A stretch of DNA of 64,000 nucleotides from Paenibacillus durus ATCC 35681 (GCF_000993825.1 NZ_CP011114.1:1922001-1986000), one strand, 5' to 3'; numbered from the stretch's first letter, positions 34,175 to 44,118 are shown. The notes: generated from the sequence alone by a model not told the origin. Numbers and translations: made by a program.

Positions 34175-34924
34175 ATGTTCTCAGCATTGCGGGGCCAGAC
34201 GGCCCTCGTTACGGGCGCGTCTCGCGGCATCGGCCGCAGCATCGCGCTGGCGCTGGCGGAGCATGGCGTCAAGGTCGCCGTGAACTATTCAGGCAGCGAA
34301 GATGCGGCCCGGGAGACCGTAGAACGCATCGCGGAGCTCGGCTCTGAAGGAATCGCGCTGCGGGGCAATGTCGGCAGCGCCGAACAGGCGGAAGCCCTGG
34401 TTAAAGAAACCCTCGGCGCCTGGGGCCGGATCGATATTCTAGTGAATAACGCGGGCATTACAAGGGATAATCTGATTATGCGGATGAAAGAGGAAGAATT
34501 CGATCAGGTCATCGAGACGAATCTCAAAGGCGTGTTCAACTGCCTAAAGGCGGTCACCCGTCCGATGATGAAACAGCGCTATGGCCGGATCATCAATATT
34601 TCCTCCGTCGTCGGCGTGACAGGCAATCCGGGCCAGGCTAACTATTCGGCGGCGAAAGCCGGCATTATCGGTCTGACCAAGTCGGCTGCGCGCGAGCTTG
34701 CTTCCCGCGGCATTACGGTTAACTGTATTGCTCCCGGCTTTATCGACACCGATATGACCCGGCAGCTGTCTGATGAAGTCCGCGCCGATCTGGCGAAGGG
34801 CATTCCGCTCGCACGGCTCGGTCTGCCGGAGGAGATTGCTTCGGCGGCGCTATTCCTTGCATCCGAGGGTGCAGCGTACATGACGGGCCAGACGCTTCAT
34901 GTTGACGGCGGCATGTATATGTAA
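34175..34924 (+). CDS. fabG: 3-oxoacyl-ACP reductase
   Basis: 249 residues, NADPH-dependent short-chain dehydrogenase of the elongation cycle. The cofactor motif '[10 protein letters not shown]' is at about residues 13-22, 'NNAGI' follows, and the catalytic Ser-Tyr-Lys are in 'INISSVVG' and 'YSAAKAG'. Strong site GAAAGGGGG before ATG 34175. Confidence 0.97.
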   Translation: MFSALRGQTALVTGASRGIGRSIALALAEHGVKVAVNYSGSEDAARETVERIAELGSEGIALRGNVGSAEQAEALVKETLGAWGRIDILVNNAGITRDNLIMRMKEEEFDQVIETNLKGVFNCLKAVTRPMMKQRYGRIINISSVVGVTGNPGQANYSAAKAGIIGLTKSAARELASRGITVNCIAPGFIDTDMTRQLSDEVRADLAKGIPLARLGLPEEIASAALFLASEGAAYMTGQTLHVDGGMYM

Positions 34925-35055
34925 TATTTTAGGGGCTCCGGGTTAATCCCGTTGAGTGAGATTGAGCGTCAAAATTAGCGGGTTAAAGCGTTTTTTTAGC
35001 TCTATGGCATTTTGAACTCATATCTCGTATAATACCAAAAGAGGAGGTGAACCGG

Positions 35056-35289
35056 ATGTCCGATGTATTGGAGCGTGTAAAGCGCATTGTCGTCGACCGC
35101 TTAGGAGCCGACGAAGCCGAAGTCACACTGGAAGCGTCTTTCAAAGATGATTTGGGAGCTGATTCTCTCGACGTTGTAGAATTGGTGATGGAATTGGAAG
35201 ATGAATTCGATATGGAAATCTCTGATGAAGATGCAGAGAAGATTACGACTGTGGGTGAAGTTGTAAACTACATACAATCTCATACCTAG
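35056..35289 (+). CDS. acpP: Acyl carrier protein
   Basis: 77 residues, acidic four-helix protein. Phosphopantetheine attaches to Ser37 in '[10 protein letters not shown]'. ATG 35056 is preceded by GAGGAGG at 8 nt. The 130-bp gap after fabG may hold an extra promoter (TATAAT at 35028-35033), which would allow the higher expression ACP needs. Confidence 0.98.
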   Translation: MSDVLERVKRIVVDRLGADEAEVTLEASFKDDLGADSLDVVELVMELEDEFDMEISDEDAEKITTVGEVVNYIQSHT

Positions 35290-35304
35290 AGTCATTGGCT
35301 TACA

Positions 35305-35340
35305 AAGTCCCGTACCTGCTTAAGGCGGGACTTCTCCTCA
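35305..35340 (+). terminator. Terminator after acpP
   Basis: AAGTCCCG (35305-35312) pairs with CGGGACTT (35325-35332). A pyrimidine-rich tail follows. Confidence 0.7.
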
Positions 35341-35500
35341 TTTTAGAGTGGTTGCACTTTGCGAAAGCTGCGCTTTTTATAAGCGTATTTCCAAGGAAAA
35401 TAACAAACCGCCGCTTTTTTACGCGGCGTTTGCAGTTTATATAGTGTTAAGAGAGAGAAATTACAACTGTAGATATAGTAATCAGATGGGGTGAATGCTT

Positions 35501-36739
35501 TTGAGTCATAGAGTGGTTGTTACCGGTATGGGCGTGATGACATCGCTTGGCAAAGATCTGGAAACGTTCTGGAACAGCTTGATGAGCGGTAAGTCCGGGG
35601 TTTCTACGATCGAATCCTTCGATGTGAGCGAATATCCGACACGGATCGCGGCTTCGATTAAAGATTTTGATCCGGAAGAGTTGTTCGGCCGCAAGGAGGC
35701 CCGCAAGATGGACCGTTTCGTACAGTTTGCGCTCGCGGCAGGACAGCTGGCGCTGAATGACAGCGGCCTCGTCATTGGCGAAAATATCGAAGCTGAGAGA
35801 GTCGGCGTATCTGTCGGTTCGGGTATTGGCGGACTTGGCACCTGGGAAGATCAGCATAACCTGCTGCTTGAAAAAGGTCCTAAGCGCGTCAGCCCGTTCT
35901 TTATTCCGATGATGATCGCCAATATGGGTTCGGGGCAGCTGTCCATCAGCCTCGGAGCAAAGGGCCCAAATACAACGCAGGTTACCGCCTGCGCGACGGG
36001 GAGCCACGCCATCGGCGATTCGCTGCGTATTATCCAGCGCGGTGATGCGGACGCCATGATCTGCGGCGGTGCGGAAGCGACGATCCGTCCGACGGGCATG
36101 GCAGGCTTCTGTGCGATGAAAGCGATGTCTACGCGCAATGACGAGCCTGAAAAGGCAAGCCGTCCGTTCGATTCGGACAGAGACGGCTTCGTTATGGGTG
36201 AAGGCGCCGGCATCCTGGTACTGGAATCTCTGGAGCATGCGCTTCAGCGGGGCGCCTGGATTTATGCCGAGGTTATCGGCTACGGCTTGAGCGGCGATGC
36301 CCATCATATGACCGAACCCGATCCGGACGGCGCGGCGCGCTGCATGAAGATGGCGATTCGCGATGCAGGCATCAAGCCCGAGGAAATTGACTATATTAAC
36401 GCGCATGGCACCTCGACTCCTGTAGGGGACAAGTCGGAGACGGCGGCTATCAAGATGGCGCTGGGAGACCATGCGTACAAGGTGCCGGTCAGCTCCACGA
36501 AATCCATGACAGGGCACCTGCTTGGTGCAGCTGGCGGGGTGGAAGCGATTATTTGCGGACTTTCCCTTCAGAATAACATGATTGCTCCAACAATCAATTT
36601 GGACAACCCGGATCCCGAATGCGATCTCGACTATGTTCCGAATAAGCCTCGTGAAGCCGAGCTGAACATCGCCATGTCGAATTCATTCGGATTCGGAGGA
36701 CATAACGCGACTGTTATTTTGAAAAAATACAATCAGTAA
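35501..36739 (+). CDS. fabF: 3-oxoacyl-ACP synthase II
   Basis: 412 residues. Condensing enzyme of the elongation cycle. Catalytic Cys164 lies in '[12 protein letters not shown]', with His residues in '[11 protein letters not shown]' and '[12 protein letters not shown]'. TTG 35501 is used because GGGGTG is 9 nt upstream; ATG 35495 would be only 3 nt from it. It is separated from acpP by a terminator, so it has its own promoter. Confidence 0.96.
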   Translation: MSHRVVVTGMGVMTSLGKDLETFWNSLMSGKSGVSTIESFDVSEYPTRIAASIKDFDPEELFGRKEARKMDRFVQFALAAGQLALNDSGLVIGENIEAERVGVSVGSGIGGLGTWEDQHNLLLEKGPKRVSPFFIPMMIANMGSGQLSISLGAKGPNTTQVTACATGSHAIGDSLRIIQRGDADAMICGGAEATIRPTGMAGFCAMKAMSTRNDEPEKASRPFDSDRDGFVMGEGAGILVLESLEHALQRGAWIYAEVIGYGLSGDAHHMTEPDPDGAARCMKMAIRDAGIKPEEIDYINAHGTSTPVGDKSETAAIKMALGDHAYKVPVSSTKSMTGHLLGAAGGVEAIICGLSLQNNMIAPTINLDNPDPECDLDYVPNKPREAELNIAMSNSFGFGGHNATVILKKYNQ

Positions 36740-36751
36740 GGAGACCGTGCG

Positions 36752-37456
36752 ATGAATGGGGACCTGAAGCAATTACAAAGTCAACTTCATATTCAATTCC
36801 ACGATTCTTTGCTGCTGAAGCAGGCTTTTACCCATGCGTCCTATGTCAATGAACACCGTTTCAATCAGCACCAGGACAATGAACGTCTTGAATTCTTGGG
36901 CGATGCCGTCCTGGAGCTGACGGTTTCCGAATATTTATATAATCTGCTTCCGGACCGGCCGGAAGGCGAGCTGACCAAGCTGCGGGCTGCTATCGTCTGC
37001 GAGCCCTCGCTGGTCAAGTTCGCTGAGAACCTTGGCTTTGGCCGTTACGTGCTGCTTGGCAAAGGCGAAGAGCTGACGGGAGGACGAACCCGGCCGGCGC
37101 TGCTGGCCGATGTGTTCGAATCCTTCGTGGGAGCGCTTTATCTAGATCAAGGACTTGAGACAGTGAGGAAGTTTTTGGATAACCATGTATTCCCGCTGGT
37201 AGAGAGGGATGGGAAGCTGCAAATGCAGATGACCGACTTCAAGACCGAGCTTCAGGAATTGATTCAGCATCACGGCATGGGCACCCTGGAGTATCGGATT
37301 ATCGAGGAACGGGGACCGGCTCACGAACGTGAATTCGTCTCCGAAGTAAGTATGGCCAGCCGTACGCTGGGCCAGGGAAGCGGTCGCTCGAAGAAGGAAG
37401 CGGAGCAGCATGCTGCGGCAGCCGCTCTGCTGCGCCTGAAAGAGGACGGCGCCTGA
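36752..37456 (+). CDS. rnc: Ribonuclease III
   Basis: 234 residues. Cuts double-stranded RNA in rRNA precursors and regulatory duplexes. The catalytic signature '[14 protein letters not shown]' is near residue 44. A double-stranded RNA-binding domain occupies about 160-230 ('[14 protein letters not shown]...[18 protein letters not shown]'). It starts 12 bp after fabF with AAGGAG upstream. In relatives smc follows directly; here a terminator and the formate/hydrogen island do. Confidence 0.97.
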   Translation: MNGDLKQLQSQLHIQFHDSLLLKQAFTHASYVNEHRFNQHQDNERLEFLGDAVLELTVSEYLYNLLPDRPEGELTKLRAAIVCEPSLVKFAENLGFGRYVLLGKGEELTGGRTRPALLADVFESFVGALYLDQGLETVRKFLDNHVFPLVERDGKLQMQMTDFKTELQELIQHHGMGTLEYRIIEERGPAHEREFVSEVSMASRTLGQGSGRSKKEAEQHAAAAALLRLKEDGA

Positions 37457-37494
37457 CAGAACGGAGCTCCCGAAGCATTACAGGTAAAAGCAGA

Positions 37495-37557
37495 AGAGCA
37501 GCAAAGGTTTGATTCCGACGGACAACCGGGCATCAGACCTTTGCTGCTCTTTTTTTT
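37495..37557 (+). terminator. Strong terminator after rnc
   Basis: AGAGCAGCAAAGGT (from 37496) pairs with ACCTTTGCTGCTCT ending at about 37550, followed by eight T residues. Confidence 0.9.
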
Positions 37558-37628
37558 AAATTTTACGATAATGTCCATGAACTCAAGAATAACAGGTGGA
37601 AACGAATCAGCAAGTGTTAATTTGTTTA

Positions 37629-37657
37629 TTGACAAGAATTTTAGAAGAGTCTAACAT
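37629..37657 (+). promoter_or_regulatory. Sigma-A type promoter of the formate/hydrogen island
   Basis: TTGACA (37629-37634) and TAACAT (37652-37657) are separated by 17 bp. The dyad ACATG-AA-CATGT overlaps the -10 region and could be an operator; no known regulator was matched. Confidence 0.7.
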
Positions 37658-37716
37658 GAACATGTAATAAATGAGATTAACTTCCATTACAAGATTGTTA
37701 GTATTGAGGTGTTTGG

Positions 37717-38067
37717 ATGCCTGAGACTGAATTCGAATACCAGGAGAAGATTAGAAGACTTGTAGTTAAGATTGTTAAGCACTACCGGGGCAGAGGTCCG
37801 GAGAATGTGAAGGTTAAGCTGGAGAACGACCAATTAATCATTATTGAGATTAGGGGAATTCTCTCGAATCTATCCGAGATTTTAGTAAAAGAAGGTGCTG
37901 TCGATCTCGTCGCGGAATATTGGAAAGTCTTAAAGCCTTATTTGGAAAAAGAATTTATGGATGAAGTGATAGAAACGCTTGGTAGTCCTTTTACATATAC
38001 TTGGAAGATTTACGAGCTTTGTCCAAGTGGCCAGGCAATTAGGATTCAGTTGAATAAATCGGTTTGA
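37717..38067 (+). CDS. DUF2294 domain protein
   Basis: 116 residues, small cytoplasmic alpha/beta protein with 'YRGRGPENVKVKLENDQLIIIEIRGILS', the core of DUF2294. The biochemical role of this family is unknown. ATG 37717 has GAGGTG 5 nt upstream. It is first behind the island promoter, and a terminator/attenuator separates it from fdhF. That position suggests a role with the formate/hydrogen genes, but this is only context. Confidence 0.85.
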   Translation: MPETEFEYQEKIRRLVVKIVKHYRGRGPENVKVKLENDQLIIIEIRGILSNLSEILVKEGAVDLVAEYWKVLKPYLEKEFMDEVIETLGSPFTYTWKIYELCPSGQAIRIQLNKSV

Positions 38068-38104
38068 TTAAAGAGAAAGGGCGTCAGCCTCTTCGCTTTT
38101 TAAT

Positions 38105-38158
38105 AAGCCAGTACACGGTGTATTTTTCTATTTATACTTTGTATTGGCTTTTTTTTTG
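38105..38158 (+). terminator. Terminator or attenuator between the DUF2294 gene and fdhF
   Basis: AAGCCAGTAC (38105-38114) pairs with GTATTGGCTT (38141-38150), with one G-U pair, followed by a run of nine T residues. It ends 46 bp before the fdhF start, so fdhF needs either read-through or its own promoter. Confidence 0.75.
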
Positions 38159-38203
38159 TTGTGCTCTTTGTGCAAAAAATTACATAAAAAGGTGGTTATC
38201 CAA

Positions 38204-40348
38204 TTGACGAACAAAGTACTGACAATATGTCCGTATTGCGGTAGCGGTTGTCACATGAATTTGCTGGTTGAAGACGGGAAGGTCGTAGGGGCCGAGCCTG
38301 CGGATGGAAGAACAAATGAAGGGAACTTGTGCCTGAAGGGCCATTATGGCTGGGATTTTCTGAATGATCCGCAGATTCTGACCGCTCGTCTCCGCAAGCC
38401 CATGATTCGCAAAGAAGGGGTTCTGCGTGAGGTCTCTTGGGAGGAGGCTATCCAATTTACAGCAGAGAAGCTAACGGCGATTAAAGAAAAATATGGTCCG
38501 GATGCCATCATGGGCACAGGATCGGCCAGAGGACCGGGCAATGAGGCTAACTATGTGATGCAAAAATTCATGCGGGCGGTAATCGGCACCAATAATATTG
38601 ACCACTGTGCCAGAGTGTGCCATGGTCCGTCCGTAGCAGGGCTGACCTATTCGCTGGGCGATGGGGCCATGTCGAATTCTATTCCGGAAATAGAGGATAC
38701 GGATCTGCTCTTTATTTTTGGCTATAATGCCGCAGTCACGCATCCGATCGTAGCCAGAAGAATCGTCAAAGCGAAGCAGAAAGGCGCAACCATTATCGTA
38801 TCCGATCCGCGAAAGACAGAATTGGCTAGAATTGCGGATACCTGGCTCCCACTTAAAGGCGGGACGAACATGGCGCTTGTCAATGCATTTGGCAATGTGC
38901 TCATAGAGGAAGAGTTATATGATAAGGATTATGCAGCCAACTATGTGGAAGGATTTGCTGAATACAAGGAAAGTGTGAGAAAGTATACGCCTGAATATGC
39001 CGAGAGCATCACCGGTGTAAAAGCAGATGACATTCGCAAGGTCATGCGGCAGTATGCCAAAGCAAACAAAGCGATGATTCTCTACGGCATGGGAGTGTGC
39101 CAATTCGCTCAGGCGGTTGACGTAGTCAGAGGGCTTGCCTCGCTGGCACTGCTGACCGGCAATTTCGGCAGACCCGGTGTCGGCATTGGACCGGTTCGCG
39201 GCCAGAACAACGTACAGGGCTCGTGCGACATGGGGGCATTGCCTAATGTATATCCGGGCTATCAATCGGTTACCGATCCCAAAATACGCAAAAAGTTCGA
39301 GAAGGCCTGGGGCGTCATGCTGCCGGATAAAATCGGTTACCACTTAACGGAAATTCCCCATCTAGTATTGAAGGAAGATAAGGTGAAGGCCTATTACATT
39401 TTTGGCGAAGATCCGGTACAGAGCGATCCGAATGCGGCCGAAGTAAGGGAAACGCTGGAGAAGATGGAGTTTGTCATTGTGCAGGATATCTTCATGAACA
39501 AGACGGCGCTGCATGCGGATGTCATCCTGCCCGCTACCTCCTGGGGCGAACATGATGGTGTGTATTCGTCGGCCGACCGCGGATTTCAGCGGATTAGAAA
39601 AGCCGTAGATCCACCAGGGGATGTAAAACCGGATTGGCAGATTATCAGTGAACTAGCCACGGCTATGGGCTACCCGATGTCCTACCGGAATACGGAAGAG
39701 ATCTGGGACGAGATGAGAGCCCTTAGTCCGAAATTTGCGGGAGCAAGCTATAAGAAGATGGAGGAGCAGGGCGGCGTTCAGTGGCCTTGCCCTACCGAAG
39801 ATCATCCGGGTACACCGTATTTATATGAGGGTAACCGCTTTTCGACGGCTAACGGAAAAGGGCGGCTGTTCGCCTGTGAATGGAGAGCTCCGCTCGAGCA
39901 GCCGGATCAGGAATATCCGTTAACGCTGTCGACTGTCCGTGAGGTCGGACATTATTCCGTCCGCACGATGACCGGGAACTGCCGCGCCCTTAGCCAGTTG
40001 TCCGACGAGCCCGGTAATATCCAGATTAGTCCCGGGGATGCTTCGAGCCTCGGCATTGAAGACGGTCAGCTTGTTAGAATTATCTCCCGGCGGGGAAGGA
40101 TTGTCGCCAGAGCGCAAATCAGCGACCGGGTCAAAACAGGCGCCACCTATATGACCTATCATTTCTGGATTGGCGCTTGCAACGAACTGACCGGCGATGC
40201 CTTGGACCCTATCTCCAAGACGCCGGAATATAAATATTGCGCGATTCGCCTGGAGCGGATTCCGGATCAGCTTCGGGCCGAACAGAAGGTGCGGCAGCAA
40301 TATGAGTCGCTTAGAAAGCAGATGCATGTGGGGGCGGGTCAGGCATGA
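38204..40348 (+). CDS. fdhF: Formate dehydrogenase H-type catalytic subunit (Cys form)
   Basis: 714 residues. It interconverts formate and CO2 at a molybdenum or tungsten bis-pyranopterin site. One [4Fe-4S] cluster is held by Cys9, 12, 16 and 43 ('CPYCGSGC...C'). The metal ligand is Cys139 in 'RVCHGPSVAGL', encoded by TGC, where E. coli FdhF has selenocysteine. 'GTGSARGPGNEANY' and a C-terminal molydopterin-dinucleotide domain ('TGNCRALSQLSDEPGNIQI') complete the family plan. TTG 38204 is 8 nt after AAAGGTGG. No signal peptide, so it is cytoplasmic. It overlaps the next ferredoxin gene (ATGA), so the two subunits are coupled. Confidence 0.95.
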   Translation: MTNKVLTICPYCGSGCHMNLLVEDGKVVGAEPADGRTNEGNLCLKGHYGWDFLNDPQILTARLRKPMIRKEGVLREVSWEEAIQFTAEKLTAIKEKYGPDAIMGTGSARGPGNEANYVMQKFMRAVIGTNNIDHCARVCHGPSVAGLTYSLGDGAMSNSIPEIEDTDLLFIFGYNAAVTHPIVARRIVKAKQKGATIIVSDPRKTELARIADTWLPLKGGTNMALVNAFGNVLIEEELYDKDYAANYVEGFAEYKESVRKYTPEYAESITGVKADDIRKVMRQYAKANKAMILYGMGVCQFAQAVDVVRGLASLALLTGNFGRPGVGIGPVRGQNNVQGSCDMGALPNVYPGYQSVTDPKIRKKFEKAWGVMLPDKIGYHLTEIPHLVLKEDKVKAYYIFGEDPVQSDPNAAEVRETLEKMEFVIVQDIFMNKTALHADVILPATSWGEHDGVYSSADRGFQRIRKAVDPPGDVKPDWQIISELATAMGYPMSYRNTEEIWDEMRALSPKFAGASYKKMEEQGGVQWPCPTEDHPGTPYLYEGNRFSTANGKGRLFACEWRAPLEQPDQEYPLTLSTVREVGHYSVRTMTGNCRALSQLSDEPGNIQISPGDASSLGIEDGQLVRIISRRGRIVARAQISDRVKTGATYMTYHFWIGACNELTGDALDPISKTPEYKYCAIRLERIPDQLRAEQKVRQQYESLRKQMHVGAGQA

Positions 40349-40998
40349 AGAAGGAACAGCCCAATTCGTTCGTCATTGCCGAAGCCGGCAAATGCATAGG
40401 CTGTAAAGCGTGCGAACTGGCTTGCTTCGCCGTGCATAACCGTGATAATGGGGTGGCTGCTGCGGTAGGTACGGTCACCACGCCGGTTATTCCAAGGCTG
40501 TATGTTATCCGCACGGACAGCTTCACAATGCCTGTTCAGTGCCGGCATTGCGAGAACGCGCCTTGCGCCGGCGTCTGTCCGGTACAAGCGATCGTCCAAG
40601 AGGAAGGCGCTATTACCATCGATGAGGATCGCTGTATAGGCTGCAAAGCTTGCGCCATAGCTTGCCCTTTTGGAGCGATCAGCCTGTATAAGGCGTACAG
40701 CAACGGCCAGGAGCATAAGCAGCCGTACTTAAGGGAACGACTGGACGGCCGGTTGGAACGGAAAACGAGAGTCATCGCTTATAAATGTGATTTATGCCAT
40801 GATATCACCAATTCCGGGAATATCGCTTCTGGAGAGATTGCGGCAGCAGCCGCAGTGAATAATAGCGGGACCCCGTCTGAAGGCGGAGGCGAACCGATGC
40901 CCGCTTGCGTCTCGGTCTGTCCGGAACAGGCGCTGAAGCTGGTCAGTCAGAGCCTCGGGGCATCCAGATCGCGGAAAGCGGCAGGGCTGAGATTATGA
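40345..40998 (+). CDS. HycB/HydN-like ferredoxin with four [4Fe-4S] sites (first copy)
   Basis: 217 residues, with four clusters formed by Cys groups 'CIGCKACELAC', 'CRHCENAPCAGVC', 'CIGCKACAIAC' and 'CDLC...C...C'. Such polyferredoxins carry electrons between FdhF and hydrogenase. The start overlaps the fdhF stop and the end overlaps the hydA start, so translation of all three is linked. A Gly/Ala/Asn-rich loop of about 25 residues is inserted before the last Cys pair. It corresponds in position to the HycB subunit partnered with FdhF in hydrogen-dependent CO2 reductase. Confidence 0.9.
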   Translation: MKKEQPNSFVIAEAGKCIGCKACELACFAVHNRDNGVAAAVGTVTTPVIPRLYVIRTDSFTMPVQCRHCENAPCAGVCPVQAIVQEEGAITIDEDRCIGCKACAIACPFGAISLYKAYSNGQEHKQPYLRERLDGRLERKTRVIAYKCDLCHDITNSGNIASGEIAAAAAVNNSGTPSEGGGEPMPACVSVCPEQALKLVSQSLGASRSRKAAGLRL

Positions 40999-42431
40999 CA
41001 AACCTAATCATAGAAAAGAAGGGTTCATCTGTGACGCCAAACATCGATCCGATTATTCATATTGACGAAGAACTATGCACCGGGTGCAGGCGGTGCGCGG
41101 CGGTATGCCCTGTGGATGCCATTATCGGGGAAGCGGGCACACCCCAAAAAATTGATGCGCACCGCTGCGTCGTTTGCGGGCAATGTGTACAGACATGCGC
41201 CGCTTACGCGGCGGAAAGCGAACCTGCCCTCACTTCCCGCGCAGAGAAGCTGCGGCAAAGAGGTCAGCTTTCCAGTGTCCGTGAACCGCTATTCGCCGCC
41301 TATTCGACCGGACATGCATTAGAGCTAAAGGAAGCGCTGGCTGACCCGAAGCGGTATAAGGTCGTGCAATGCGCTCCGGTTATCCGCGTGTCGCTGGCTG
41401 AGGAATTCGGCTTGCCCTTTGGCACATTAACGCCGGGCAAGATGGCGGCGGCATTAAGACTGCTGAATTTCGACAGGGTATATGATACAAATTTCGGCGC
41501 CGACGTCACGATTATGGAAGAAGGCAGTGAATTAATAGGCAGAGTCATGTCCGGCGAGCGGCTGCCCATGTTCACCTCCTGCTGCCCGGCTTGGGTCAAG
41601 CATGCGGAGACGGCCGCGCCGCATGTGCTGGATCATCTGTCGAGCTGCAAGTCGCCGATGCAAATGGTAGGGGCATTGGTCAAGACGTACAGCGCCGAAT
41701 TGGACGGAGTTGCCCCGGCCGATATTCTCAGTGTGGCGGTCATGCCCTGTACTTGCAAGAAATTTGAAGCCGGCAGGGATGAGATGAATGTCGACGGGCT
41801 TCGCGAAGTAGATATGGTTATTACAACGAGGGAACTTGCCCAGTTAATCAAGGATAAGGGCATTGATTTCATGAATCTGCCCGACGAACCGTTTGACTCG
41901 CCGCTCGGCAAATATTCCGGAGCAGGGACGATCTTTGGCGCCACCGGAGGGGTCATGGAAGCGGCGATCCGAACGGGGTATGAGCTGGTAACGCACGAAT
42001 CCATCCCGAACCTCCAGCTCGATTTTATCAGAGGGGATGAAGGAATTCGTACGGCTACGGTTCAGATTGGGGATTTGGAACTGAAGGTGGCCATAGTCGC
42101 GGGACTTAAATATGTTTCATCCATTTTGGAACAAGTATCCGATGGCACCTGCCCCTATCATTTTATCGAAGTGATGGCTTGCCCCGAAGGTTGCGTTAGC
42201 GGCGGTGGCCAGCCGAAGCTTCTGCTGGAGACGCAGCGAAAGGCCGCTTATCAGGCCCGAAAGAGCTCGATTTACCGTCATGATTCCAACCAGAAGGTCC
42301 GCAAGTCGCATGAGAATCCGGCAATTATTAAATTATACAAAGACTTTTTAGGTGAGCCTTTAGGCCATACTTCACACCATTTGCTGCATACCAAGTTCTT
42401 TTCCAGAAGTGTTAAGGGGGAATTGAAATGA
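40995..42431 (+). CDS. hydA: [FeFe] hydrogenase catalytic subunit
   Basis: 478 residues. It makes or oxidises H2 at the H-cluster. Two N-terminal [4Fe-4S] sites (Cys28, 31, 34, 38 and 58, 61, 64, 68) feed the active domain. The three H-cluster signatures are present: L1 'TSCCPAW' (Cys196), L2 'MPCTCKKFE' (Cys252) and L3 'EVMACPEGCVSGGGQP' (Cys396, Cys400), so all four ligands are intact. The C-terminal small-subunit-like domain is fused. The short form without NADH- or [2Fe-2S]-binding domains fits Fdh-linked hydrogenases. ATG 40995 overlaps the previous stop; GTG 41031 with AAGGG upstream is an alternative. Confidence 0.95.
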   Translation: MTNLIIEKKGSSVTPNIDPIIHIDEELCTGCRRCAAVCPVDAIIGEAGTPQKIDAHRCVVCGQCVQTCAAYAAESEPALTSRAEKLRQRGQLSSVREPLFAAYSTGHALELKEALADPKRYKVVQCAPVIRVSLAEEFGLPFGTLTPGKMAAALRLLNFDRVYDTNFGADVTIMEEGSELIGRVMSGERLPMFTSCCPAWVKHAETAAPHVLDHLSSCKSPMQMVGALVKTYSAELDGVAPADILSVAVMPCTCKKFEAGRDEMNVDGLREVDMVITTRELAQLIKDKGIDFMNLPDEPFDSPLGKYSGAGTIFGATGGVMEAAIRTGYELVTHESIPNLQLDFIRGDEGIRTATVQIGDLELKVAIVAGLKYVSSILEQVSDGTCPYHFIEVMACPEGCVSGGGQPKLLLETQRKAAYQARKSSIYRHDSNQKVRKSHENPAIIKLYKDFLGEPLGHTSHHLLHTKFFSRSVKGELK

Positions 42432-43012
42432 ACAGTTTCGTAGTTGCTGATCCTGATAAATGTATTGGATGTCATACTTGTGAAGCAGCCTGTGTCGTTG
42501 CGCATTCGGGAAACCGTCTGTTTGAGCAGGAAGAAAGCGAGATTGCCTTTTACCCGCGTCTGAGCGTAATCGAAACGAACGAAGTTACTGCCCCTGTGCA
42601 GTGCAGACATTGTGAGGATGCGCCTTGCGCGAATGTGTGCCCGAACGGTTCGATTACGAACAAGGAGCATAGCATTTTTATTAACCAGGATACATGTATT
42701 GGCTGTAAGACCTGCATGCTGGTCTGCCCTTTTGGGGCCATTCAGATGGTTACTGCGTATCGGGATGGTCAGAAGCAGTTGCAATCCGGCCTGCGGTCAA
42801 ATACTGCGGGCGTGCCAAGCCGGAAGGAAAGAATCGTTGCGCAAAAATGCGATCTCTGTGAAGAAAGCGGCAATGGACCGGAATGTGTACGGGTATGCCC
42901 GACGAGTGCGCTCCGGTTCATTGACCAAAGTCAAATCGAAGAGTCGGCTGCCCGGAAAAGAATGGCCAGTGCACAGCTGCTGCAGCCATTTGGCGATTTA
43001 TCCGGCTTCTAA
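42428..43012 (+). CDS. HycB/HydN-like ferredoxin with four [4Fe-4S] sites (second copy)
   Basis: 194 residues, paralogue of the gene at 40345, with Cys groups 'CIGCHTCEAAC', 'CRHCEDAPCANVC', 'CIGCKTCMLVC' and 'CDLCEESGNGPECVRVC'. It starts within the hydA stop (ATGA) and has AAGGGGG upstream. Adjacent to hydA, it is probably the electron carrier docked to the hydrogenase. The C-terminal tail of about 25 residues is helical, comparable in place to the tail by which one HycB-type subunit of acetogen HDCR joins filaments; this last point is inference. Confidence 0.9.
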   Translation: MNSFVVADPDKCIGCHTCEAACVVAHSGNRLFEQEESEIAFYPRLSVIETNEVTAPVQCRHCEDAPCANVCPNGSITNKEHSIFINQDTCIGCKTCMLVCPFGAIQMVTAYRDGQKQLQSGLRSNTAGVPSRKERIVAQKCDLCEESGNGPECVRVCPTSALRFIDQSQIEESAARKRMASAQLLQPFGDLSGF

Positions 43013-43071
43013 GCATGTTAAATTTCCATCCAAGTGTTCAGTCACAAAATGCAGAAAGCAAGGTGAATCCT

Positions 43072-44109
43072 TTGTCCGAACCTTTGGTTGACTCCTTTGG
43101 CCGTGTACATAATTATGTGCGGCTCTCCATTACCGACCGCTGCAACCTTGGCTGTCAGTATTGCAGACCGGGGAACAGAGCGGATTATACTTCGCAGACG
43201 GACCTGCTTACTTTTGACGCGATGGTTGACATCGTAAATGTACTCGCCGAGATGGGTGTCACTAAGGTTAGGATTACCGGCGGAGAGCCGCTGCTGCGGC
43301 CCCGTCTGGAAGAGCTTGTGGCCAAGCTTGGCGCCATATCAGGTATCAGACGCATTGGGCTGACCACCAACGGCCTGCTGCTGGCGTCCAAGGCTCGGGC
43401 GCTTCGCCGGGCGGGGCTGACCGATGTGAACATCAGTCTGGATTCCCTCCTGCCGGAGCGGTACGCCCAGATCACTCGCGGCGGTAATCTTAGCCGGGTA
43501 TTAGACGCCATTGAAGCCTGCTTTGAAGCCGGATTCGAAACGCTGAAGCTCAATGTAGTGCTCATGCAAGGCGTGAACGATGACGAAATCGAGTCTTTTT
43601 TGCAGATGACGCTGAATTATCCGCTGCAAATCCGCTTTATCGAATATATGCCTGTCGGTATGCAGGCAGAGGGCTGGAAAGCGAAATATATGCCGCTGGA
43701 AGGAATACTGGCGCAGTGTGCCAAGAGGGAATGGAACGCGCGCCTTGTTGAGCCTGCTGACAGTCTGGCGAATCTATCCTTTTGCGGAGCGGCTGACGAT
43801 GCAGGGCCGGCCAAGTATTACCGGATTTCCGGAGCTGCCGGAGAATTCGGCCTGATTAATCCGGTGAGCGATCATTTCTGCATGGCCTGCAACCGGCTGC
43901 GTATTACGGCCAACGGATATGTTAAGCCCTGCCTCTATTGGAATGACGAGTGGGATCTCAAGCCGTTTATCGGAAATAACGAGATGCTTGGACAAGTATT
44001 CCGGCAATCGCTCGAAGCTAAACCGCAGCGGCATGAAATGATCGTTCAGCCGAGCCACAAGCCTTCCCAGCACGTAATGCGGCGTCAGATGTCCCAGATT
44101 GGCGGGTGA
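43072..44109 (+). CDS. moaA: GTP 3',8-cyclase (molybdenum cofactor synthesis)
   Basis: 345 residues. Radical SAM enzyme making the precursor of molybdopterin. The N-terminal cluster motif is 'CNLGCQYC' with 'RITGGEPLLRP'. The second C-terminal cluster has 'CMACNRLRIT...CLY', and the chain ends in the conserved Gly-Gly ('MSQIGG') needed for activity. TTG 43072 has AAGGTG 6 nt upstream; ATG 43015 lacks a ribosome binding site. No other moa gene is nearby. It probably boosts cofactor supply for FdhF. Confidence 0.92.
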   Translation: MSEPLVDSFGRVHNYVRLSITDRCNLGCQYCRPGNRADYTSQTDLLTFDAMVDIVNVLAEMGVTKVRITGGEPLLRPRLEELVAKLGAISGIRRIGLTTNGLLLASKARALRRAGLTDVNISLDSLLPERYAQITRGGNLSRVLDAIEACFEAGFETLKLNVVLMQGVNDDEIESFLQMTLNYPLQIRFIEYMPVGMQAEGWKAKYMPLEGILAQCAKREWNARLVEPADSLANLSFCGAADDAGPAKYYRISGAAGEFGLINPVSDHFCMACNRLRITANGYVKPCLYWNDEWDLKPFIGNNEMLGQVFRQSLEAKPQRHEMIVQPSHKPSQHVMRRQMSQIGG

Positions 44110-44118
44110 AAGCTTAAA

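Noticed and set aside
35447..36517. Long minus-strand open frame opposite fabF
   Set aside because: Antisense to fabF over its whole length, rich in Arg/His, no start site and no recognisable domain.
37560..37716. Rex or FNR site in front of the formate/hydrogen island
   Set aside because: TTGTTTATTGACAA looks dyad-like but does not fit the Rex spacing, and no FNR half-sites are present.
38618..38620. Selenocysteine in FdhF
   Set aside because: The metal-ligand codon is TGC (Cys139), not TGA.
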